Assembly (NCBI RefSeq): GCF_021917145.1
Contig: NC_061063.1
Span: 9,411,102-9,475,101, forward strand
Reading direction: 5' to 3'
DNA: 64,000 nucleotides
From: Hypomesus transpacificus
Taxonomy: Eukaryota; Chordata; Actinopteri; Osmeriformes; Osmeridae
Below, piece by piece: positions 13,112-22,345 of this stretch (position 1 is the first letter of the stretch; each line of letters opens with the position of its first letter). The translations under genes and the position numbers were made by a program. The notes under the pieces are model-generated. The model made no database searches, was not told where the DNA came from, and was given only the letters and a program-made list of their open reading frames with translations.

Positions 13112-14175
13112 CTAGTAGCCCAACCAGGGGTCCTCTCTGTGAATTCGCGAAATGAACGAGATCTTCCTGGCCATTTCCGAGTGATAGATCCGCTTGCAGT
13201 TTTCGTAGTTCTCTCGCTGCCTTTGTCGACAGGGCTTCTCGTAGTAGCGTTTCCGTTTCACCGTATCAAGAACACCGTCGACAGACAGCACCCTGAAATG
13301 TATAGAGTTAGACTTAGAAAAACGATATTTTATCCAAGATTCTTATGGATGTTACAGATGTCATAGATCAAGATAGTGCAAGTGATTGTGTTGGCATGTG
13401 ACAGCAATTAAAAAAAGAAATACAAATTGCCGCCATCTCCCATGTTTAATGAGTGTGTATATTTTGTGTCCCAATACCAATGGTAACATAAGATTTAGTG
13501 TACCAGAATTTATTTGGAATGTCTCAATATATAGTACGTCTACATTATGCCCAAAGATACCAGGATCTCCTACATCCGGTAGCATTTTGAAATATGCAAA
13601 CCAGCAGGCCATTCTAGCCTTCTGGCCCCCCAACCTTTATGGGCAGCTTCATTACTAGCCTACCGTATGCGAGCAAGCACCTGTTTATCTTGGCCAGATA
13701 GCCAGATATTTACCAAACATTTCTCAGTCTACTGTAACATGACTTTTCTACTGGTTACTTCAATTTTGGTGGTAGTAAACAAGTGACTGGTTGGCTAAAA
13801 TAAAAATAAGGAATTTAAATCTGTTCAGCGTTAAAGCTGTTTACACCATAGATATACATATAAATATATTTTTATATATCTATATAAAGACCCTTTATAT
13901 ATCTATGGTTTACACTGCCGCCTGCTAGTGACACTAGTAGTGTTCAAAACAGGCTGGCCGGTAGTGACATTGAGACGTCAGCTAATGCTAACGTTAGCAC
14001 AACGGCTAAACTGGCTAGTAATGTTAATCGTCAAAGTTACAGCTATATAGTTGATTTGTGTTCCACCAAATATCTCAACAAAAGCATCCCACCTGTTTAA
14101 GGCCTTGTAAGCTGCATCAACGTTTCCCTCTTGTACCATCACTGTACGCGCAACGAAGCGAAGGTGCCTTGACAT
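13112..14175 (-). CDS. mrps21: Mitochondrial small ribosomal subunit protein bS21m
   Basis: Component of the mitochondrial 28S ribosomal subunit. Two coding exons, 14093-14175 and 13112-13292, join to 264 bases and an 87-residue protein, the same length as human MRPS21. The N-terminus reads [20 protein letters not shown] and the second exon contains [20 protein letters not shown], followed by RKISF and a terminal DPWLGY, matching the family throughout. The exon join (AACAG with GGTGCTG) keeps the frame at LNRVLSVDG. In human the gene lies next to CIART, as here. Confidence 0.96.
13846..13912. repeat. AT-rich inverted repeat
   Basis: The left arm ACCATAGATATACATATAAA is answered by TTTATATATCTATGGT on the right, separated by a short AT-rich loop. 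It lies in the mrps21 intron-side flank and may be a tiny MITE remnant. Confidence 0.6.
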
Positions 14176-14616
14176 TTTCGTGTTGGATGCAAACGTGGAA
14201 TTGTCCGGTAGGGTGCAAAAGCTATTACTTAAAGTTCCGTACGAGCTATAACAAATTCCAAGCTTGATAGTGTGTGCGTTGCACTGCAATTTGAAATGTT
14301 TACGATAACAAATGTTTATCCTGCTGTAAGTATAAGTAGGTATGTTACATTCAGAAATAAAACTCATACATATGTCTATGATCTAAAGAAGAAGGGTTTC
14401 ACAGCCAAGTTTCGGAAAAGCTGAAGGGATGTTAAAAAGAGGGAGTGATCATGTTAGTATGTGGAGAACACGGGACAAAAAGGGAAGAAAAATTGAGATA
14501 CCCACAGCAACATATACGTTAAATAAACATACAGATACGATTTGTAATTGTCTTTGTTGTATTCATTTATTCAAACTATTCTACAGCACACTGATCTTAC
14601 ATCACAGTGAGATCTT

Positions 14617-17600
14617 TCATCCTACAATCTGAGCTTGCGTCGACAAACCACAATACAGGGAGAATCCAGACACAACGTTGGGCAACGACCCCACTTTAGG
14701 GGGTAGGGGAAGGGTGATGATCAGCTTCAGGTAGCAGCGACGCCTGGAATAAATACAACAAACATGTTTGCATGTGTTTGTGCTTCTGTAAATGAGAGTT
14801 GTTCATGCACTGTATGCAGCACGTGTGTGTATATAACTGTACAGCTTGTACAGTTGTGAATTGTGCATTCACTATGAGTTCAAGTTTCAGGTTTATTGCC
14901 ATTTATCACAGGGACCAGCCCTATGGATTCCTGTGGTCCTGCTTTAGACCTCTGTTTTCTATCAGGCCATCTAAACCTATAACTACCAAAACAATCTAAA
15001 CTCACAATAAATAATGTGTGTGTGGACATGTTAGCATCGGGGCATATATGCATCTCCATCAAATTGTGCATGTCTTGTGTCTCAATCAAAACAAACCTGT
15101 ATACAGGATCATTAAAGGATGATGAAAGGTAGGTGTAAAACTGACAGGCCGGGTCCTCATTGCAGACCTGCCTGCAAGACTCCTTGTCATCCAGTAACAC
15201 AAACTTCTTGTCGTTGCCCCAGAAATCTACCCCATCATAGTCAGCAAACACCCAGTCTATAAGAAGGTAGATCAGAAAAGATTGTACATTAAAGACACCA
15301 CAGTTTTTACTTTTACATCTTAATAGCTCATGCTTGGTTTCGGTGCTTTGTTACTCTCAAGAAATTGTGCATTGTGATGAAACAGGAATGGAGTAATACT
15401 AGGTTCTTACCACTAGAGGGAGCACAGTGCCTCGTTGGCATCCCAGTAAACATGTTCTTCTCAGCCACAAGCTTCATCATATCTCTATTGTTTTTCAGGT
15501 AGCAGGTATGTAGTATTCTGGTACAAAAACGAAACATGAATATGAACACAAAAAAAGTCCTGAATTGTCATTAAACCAGACACAAGTTAGCGATTATGTT
15601 AGCCTATATGAAATTACAATGCGTTAGACACAACAACGCAATATAACTTGCATTAAATAATGTCTTATTTCAGAATACAGCACAAAGTACCAATCCTGTG
15701 TACATCTGTGAAGACCGACTTTTAAGTTGCGCCCTCTGATGGTGAAAATAATACGTCCCAAAAGGCCCCTATCTTCCCTGACGTACTTGTGGAAGCTAAA
15801 GTAGCTACAAAGTGGGTGGGACGTGCACAGATGCTGGCAGTGTTCCGCAGACACAGCAGGAACTTGCTCCAGGTCCTCCCCTTTGACATCAGTGTCGTTG
15901 AAAATTGTGGTTTTACAGGCTGCAGAATCGGGAGACCAGGAAAAGACAAACACTGTCAAAATGGTTAAGTGCCAAAAACTCACTGTTCTTCACAATCAAT
16001 AAAATGATTTTCTGTCATTATACCCTAGCCTCTCACATGTCACAAACACATTGGTTGTATCAGTGGACTCCTTTGTGTCATCAGATAATCACATCAGTGA
16101 CAACAATGGTCAGCCACATAGACTCAGTATCAAAGTACAAAGTTGTGATTACATTGATCTCTACACACTATTATTTTATTCAGACATTAGAAATTTTACT
16201 TATGACAGTGTATTAAACAGTTATCACAGAACCAAAAAAGTTAGGAATGCTACAGAAATTAAAAGAGTATGTGGGGTTAGTATTAGCCTGACGTTGTCAT
16301 ACTCATAATTCTAGTCAGAATATGAGTCTGAAAACTCTCCGTTGGGCTGTGACTACGGGCGTGTTTCAACCGAACTCGTAAAACAAATGCCTCTTCGCTC
16401 AATTGGATAGATCTACAACCAATCAGAGCAATGTAATATGTTGTTTGTTGAAAACAAATTCAACCCAAGCGCTCTTTCGTGACGTTGTTGATTACGTTAC
16501 TGTTGATCATCTGTCCATCATCGTATAAAGCCCGCCCTGGCAATTTCATTGGTCCGTCCCGATTCTGTTTTTTTGTAGTTGTCCCCAATACGAGACCCTC
16601 CAGACCCAACTTCCCGAACCAATTTTTTTGTGGGCCTGGAGAAGTTGGGCTGGCAGCCAGGCTAGGTTAGTATGTGTGTGTGACAGTGCACGTTTGTGTG
16701 GGTGTGTGTGTGTGTACCTTCCTTGCTTCCCAATAGATGTGGATCAAGATTCTTAGAGAATCCCGAGAAAGCCTCTGGGAGGTTTCTGACCTTCAGGGGT
16801 CTGGGGACTGTCCAGAGGAACTTCAGATGGCACTTGTACCTACAAAAGGTTGAGAAAAGCTTATTTGAAAGACAAATTAAGAGAAACACATATTCAGGAG
16901 AAGCAAAAAAACTAACAGATTTGCTCCATCTCCAGCAGTCTTAGATGTAAGACAACACATTAAATGTGCTGTCGTACCTGTACTGCTCAGATGTGTAGTT
17001 TTCAGTGAGGAAGGTGAAAGCCTGGCAGCCTGGCTGGTTGGTACAGGCTCTCTGACACTCCTCATGGCTGTCAGTGAACAGGGACAGGAAATCACCTCCC
17101 AGGAAGTCCACGTTTGGATACACCTTGTGGAGAAGCCTTTGACACGTTTCTGAAAGGATGACACACAAGGCATACATGTTTACATACAAGCAAAGGTACA
17201 AACGCACAAACACACACACATACAAGTCTGGAGGTATGTGGTATAGGAATGTGGTCTTACGTATTGAGGGGTCACATCCTTTGAGAGCAAAGCCAGAGAT
17301 TGCTTTAGAAAGGATAACCTTTTTACTTGGCTGTCCAGATAATGAATCTTTCAGGTAGCATTTGAAATTCCTGTGTGTGTGAGAGAGAGATCTAATGATA
17401 TAATTTACTGTACATCATTATATTACAGATATAATGTTATATATTTTGATTATTGTAATTTTTTTGTGATGATACATTTTCAGAATATTTTTGATGATTT
17501 ACGATGATATGTGATAATTCTCATTCAACCTGAAAAAAAGGTTCCAAACGTGAGTTGTCAACAGGTGGGAACATACCCAGTGGTGAAGGTAAAGAACCTG

Positions 17601-18221
17601 CAGGTTGGGTGCTGGGTGCACGCGAGCTGACAATGCTCGGCATCCGGAGACAACATATTGATGATGTCATCTCCCTGGAAGTCTGTTTTCTCCAAAAGCT
17701 CCGTCTTACACTCTGGAACAGATAAAAACATACTCACAATACATATTATGTGAATTATACGAATAGTTCCAAACTCAAAGTCTGATTGGTTGACAAAGCC
17801 TTTGATTTCTAATGCTGAACAGTTCTAGCATATCACTACACACCCACGTGGATTATCGTCAGACTCAGTGCTTGTCTGATGTACCGAGCTCATGAATAAA
17901 CTGTATCAAACGTTTGAATTGCGTATCTGTCTACTTCCGTGACTGTCTTAAATTCGAATAGCTCCATTACAGCGTTTTCCACGAGAATTAGCTGGTAACA
18001 TTATCTGTCTCTACTGGGATTACAGTATTTCAATTATATTGTCATGCTGCAAGGATATTATATCATTGTAATATATGCATTTTCATGCATTTCTATGAAG
18101 TTATATTTTTAAATGTTTCTATCACATTAAGAACAAACAGACTAACACACAGCAAAATATTCTTACCTTGACTGAGAGCGTGCCCACAGAGAGCGAGCAG
18201 ACCTACCACGTAGAACTGCAT
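14617..18221 (-). CDS. Apple-domain (kalliklectin-like) secreted protein, paralogue A
   Basis: Nine exons: 18167-18221, 17577-17712, 17261-17370, 16978-17149, 16718-16839, 15787-15919, 15411-15517, 15097-15256 and 14617-14743. They sum to 1122 bases and 373 residues. Exon 1 encodes a signal peptide (MQFYVVGLLALCGHALSQ). Four apple/PAN domains follow, each split over two exons as in plasma kallikrein and coagulation factor XI: about residues 19-100, 101-198, 199-278 and 279-360. Domain 1 (ECKTELLEKTDFQGDD, CTQHPTCRFFTF) is close to factor XI apple 1. No serine-protease domain follows, so the protein resembles the fish skin-mucus lectins called kalliklectins (inference). Apple 2 lacks its last cysteine and apple 4 its first. 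A MITE sits in intron 5, and a minus-strand AATAAA lies near 14567. Confidence 0.85.
14880..15010. repeat. Interspersed repeat fragment shared by both paralogues
   Basis: A stretch beginning GTTCAAGTTTCAGGTTTATT in intron 8 of paralogue A recurs at 19140-19270 in paralogue B. It was therefore present before the gene duplication. Its class is not recognised. Confidence 0.4.
16283..16664. mobile_element. MITE with perfect 8-bp target duplication
   Basis: The element is flanked by GGTTAGTA on both sides (16275-16282 and 16665-16672). It begins TTAGCCTG and ends CCAGGCTA, a short inverted terminal repeat. The matching intron of paralogue B has an uninterrupted GGGTTAGTATGTG. The 8-base duplication suggests hAT-type transposition. 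A diverged copy in reverse orientation lies near 55370-55745. Confidence 0.85.
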
Positions 18222-18901
18222 GATATCACAACGTATTCTGCTGTTTCTGACCAGAATAAGTGATGCACAGTGGAGCTGTGTATATATAATCTTCGTTGAC
18301 AGGGTGGTAATCTCTGTGTGGTTGTGATTGGTTGTCAGTTGTTTCTCCACTGGTTTATGTAAACAAGTCGATTCTTTGTTAAAATAAATAAAAAAATAAC
18401 TGAGTGCCTTTATTTAAAGTCCATACAAATAGTCAAGTACCGCCTACTTTTATATAACCAGCCCAATAAAAGGGCTTCCTGGGCCAGGTTCTCTTCTATA
18501 ACTCTCCTGATATTAATAAACAACTAATTATCTCACTAGACGTGCTCCATTTTCAAGGGTTGTAGGGCCCCTACGGTATCTGGTCATTTGAGAAAGTCCG
18601 CCATCTTGTGGCAGACGAGGGAACTGCCAAGCTTCCTGTTCTGAACAAGCTCACTGCTGAAGTTACTTACAGTGGCGCTTTAGGAGACAGGGAGGGATCA
18701 GGGTAGAATGTGATCACAGAGGTAGATGAGGTTGAAGAAAGGGGAAGAGTTTGAGATACCCACACCAACATAAACGGTAAATAGAAACGCAGATACCATT
18801 AGCGTTCTGTTAATTGTATTAGTTTATTCAAACTATTCTACAGCCCACTGATCTCTCATCACAGTGAGATCTTTCATCTCACAGAGCATGCATGGAACTC
18901 A
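18222..18901. other. Intergenic between the two apple-domain genes
   Basis: It contains the promoter side of paralogue A (nearly identical to the DNA upstream of 25050) and the 3' flank of paralogue B with TTTATT near 18822, a minus-strand polyadenylation signal. No other feature is seen. Confidence 0.5.
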
Positions 18902-21900
18902 TCACAACCCACAATTCAGGGAGAATCCAGACACAACGTTGGGCAACGACCCCACTTTAGGGGGTAGGGGAAGGGTGATGATCCGCTTCAGGTAGCAGCG
19001 ACGCCTGGAACAAATATAACAAACATGTTTGCATGTGTTTGTGATTCTGAATATGTAAATTGTTCATGCATTGTATGCAGCACGTGTGTGTATGTAACTG
19101 TACAGCTTGTACAGTTGTGAATTGTGCATTCGATATGAGTTCAAGTTTCAGGTTTATTGTCATTTATCACAGGGACCAGCCCCATGGATTCCTTTGGTCC
19201 TGCTCCTCTGGACAGTTTCCTATCAGGCCATCTAAACCGATAACTACCAAAACAATCTAAACCCACAATAAATAATGTGTGTGTGGACATGTTAGCATCG
19301 GGGCATATATTTACATTTATGCATTTAGCAGACGCTTTTATCCAAAGCGACTTCCAAGAGAGAGCTTTACAAAAGAGCATAGGTCACTGATCATAACAAC
19401 GAGGTAGTCCCAAACATTGCAGGCAGCCAAAACATGAAGCATACATTGTGAAAAAACTAAACAAGTGCCAAAAGGGAAGACCCATAAGAGCATGCAGTTA
19501 TACAAGTTTACAAGTTGATGCAGATGCAATATATGCGTCTGTATCAAATTGTGCATGTCTTGTGTCTCAATCAAAACAAACCTGTATACAGGATCATTAA
19601 AGGATGATGAAAGGTAGGTGTAAAACTGACAGGCCGGGTCCTCATTGCAGACCTGCCTGCAAGACTCCTTGTCATCCAGTAACACAAACTTCTTGTCGTT
19701 GCCCCAGAAATCTACCCCATCATAGTCAGCAAACACCCAGTCTATAAGAAGGTAGATCAGAAAAGATTGTACATTAAAGACACCACAGTTTTTACTTTTA
19801 CATCTTAATAGCTCATGCTTGGTTTCGGTGCTTTGTTACTCTCAAGAAATTGTGCATTGTGATGAAACAGGAATGGAGTAATACTAGGTTCTTACCACTA
19901 GAAGGAGCACAGTGCCTCGTTGGCATCCCAGTAAACATGTTCTTCTCAGCCACAAGCTTCATCATATCTCTATTGTTTTTCAGGTAGCAGGTATGTAGTA
20001 TTCTGGTACAAAAACGAAACATGAATATGAACACAAAAAAAGTCCTGAATTGTCATTGAATCAGACACAAGTTAGCGATTATGTTAGCCTATATGAAATT
20101 ACAATGCGTTAGACACAACAACGCAATATAACTTGCATTAAATAATGTCTTATTTCAGAATACAGCACAAAGTACCAATCCTGTGTACATCTGTGAAGAC
20201 CGACTTTTAAGTTGCGCCCTCTGATGGTGAAAATAATACGTCCCAAAAGGCCCCTATCTTCCCTGACGTACTTGTGGAAGCTAAAGTAGCTACAAAGTGG
20301 GTGGGACGTGCACAGATGCTGGCAGTGTTCCGCAGACACAGCAGGAACTTGCTCCAGGTCCTCCCCTTTGACATCAGTGTCGTTGAAAATGGTGGATTTA
20401 CAGGCTGCAGAATCGGGAGACCAGGAAAAGACAGATCATGTCAAAATGGTTACGTGCCCAAAAATCACTGTTCTTCACAATCAATCAAATGATTTTCTGT
20501 CATTGTCCCCTAGCCTCTTTGTCACAAACACATTGGTTGTATCAGTGGACTCCTTTGTGTCATCAGATAATCACATCAGTGACAACAATGGTCAGCCACA
20601 TAGAGTCAGTATCAAAGTACAAAGTTGTGATTACATTGATCTCTACACACTGTATTATTTTATATAGACATTTTACTTATGACATAGAGTGTATTAAACA
20701 GTTATCATAGAACCAGAAAAGTTAGGAATGCCACAGAAAATAAAAGAGTAGTGTGTGGGTTAGTATGTGTGTGTGACAGTGCATGTTTGAGTGTGTGTGT
20801 GTGTGTGTACCTTCTTTGCTTGCCAATAGAAGTGGGTCAAGATTCTTAGAGAATCCAGAGGAAGCCTCTGGGAGGTTTCTGACCTTAGGGGGTCTGGGGA
20901 CTGTCCAGAGGAACTTCAGATGGCACTTGTACCTACAAAAGGTTGAGAAAAGCTTATTTCAAAGACAAATTAAGAGAAACACATTTTCAGGAAAGGCAAA
21001 TAACAAACAGATTCACTCCATCTCCAGCAGTCTTTACATTTAGTCATTTAGCAGACGCTCTTATCCAGAGCAACTTACAGTAAGTACAGGGACATTCTCC
21101 CTGAGGCAAGTAGGGTGAAGTGCCTTGCCCAAGGACACAACGTCATTTGGCACGGCCGGGAATCGAACTGGCAACCTTCTGATTACTAACCCACTTCCCT
21201 AACCGCTCAGCCACCTGACTCCTCAGTCTGAGTCTTAGATGTAAGACCACACATTAAATGTGCTGTCGTACCTGTACTGCTCAGGTGTGAAGTTTTCAGT
21301 GAGGAAGGTGAAAGCCTGGCAGCCTGGCTGGTTGGTACAGGCTCTCTGACACTCCTCATGGCTGTCAGTGAACAGGGACAGGAAATCACCTCCCAGGAAG
21401 TCCACGTTTGGATACACCTTGTGGAGAAGCCTTTGACACGTTTCTGAAAGGATGACACACAAGGCATACATGTTTACATACAAGCAAAGGTACAAACACA
21501 CAAACACACACACATACAAGTCTGGAGGTATGTGGTATACGAATGTGGTCTTACGTATTGAGGGATCACATCCTTTGAGAGCAAAGCCAGAGATTGCATT
21601 AGATTGGATATCTCTTTTACTTGGCTGTCCAGATGATGAGTCCTTCAGGAAGCAATTTAAATTCCTGTGTGTGTGTGAGAGAGATATCTAATGTGATAAT
21701 TTACTGTACATAAGGATGTTAGAGATCTAGAGATGTGATATTATATTTTAATTATTGTCATTTTTTGTGATGATACATTTTCAGAATATTTTTTATGATT
21801 TACGATAATATGTGGCAATTCTCATTTAACCCGAAAAAAGAGGTTTCAAACGTGAGTTGTCAACAGGTGGGAACATACCCAGTGTTGAAGGTAAAGAACC

Positions 21901-22227
21901 GGCAGGTTGGGTGCTGGGTGCACGCGAGCTGACAATGCTCGGCATCCGGAGACTTAACTCGGATGTCATCTCCCTGGAAGTCTGTTTTCTCCAAAAGCTC
22001 AGGCTGACACTCTGAAGAGATATACACATACTCACAATACATATTATATGAATTTACGAGTAGTTCCAAACTCAATGTCTGATTGGTTGACAAAGCCTTT
22101 GATTACTAATGCCTCTTAACAGTTGTAGTATTTCAGTACACAAGGCCTGGACGATATATCGAATATTATCGATAATATTGCAATAATTTTGACGTCAATG
22201 TAAAATTTGAAAATATTGTGAATATCG

Positions 22228-22259
<32 letters not shown>

Positions 22260-22306
22260 GTCCTTGTGTTGCATGTGTTTTCAGATTACTGTCTGGCTCC
22301 TCTGTG

Positions 22307-22345
<39 letters not shown>

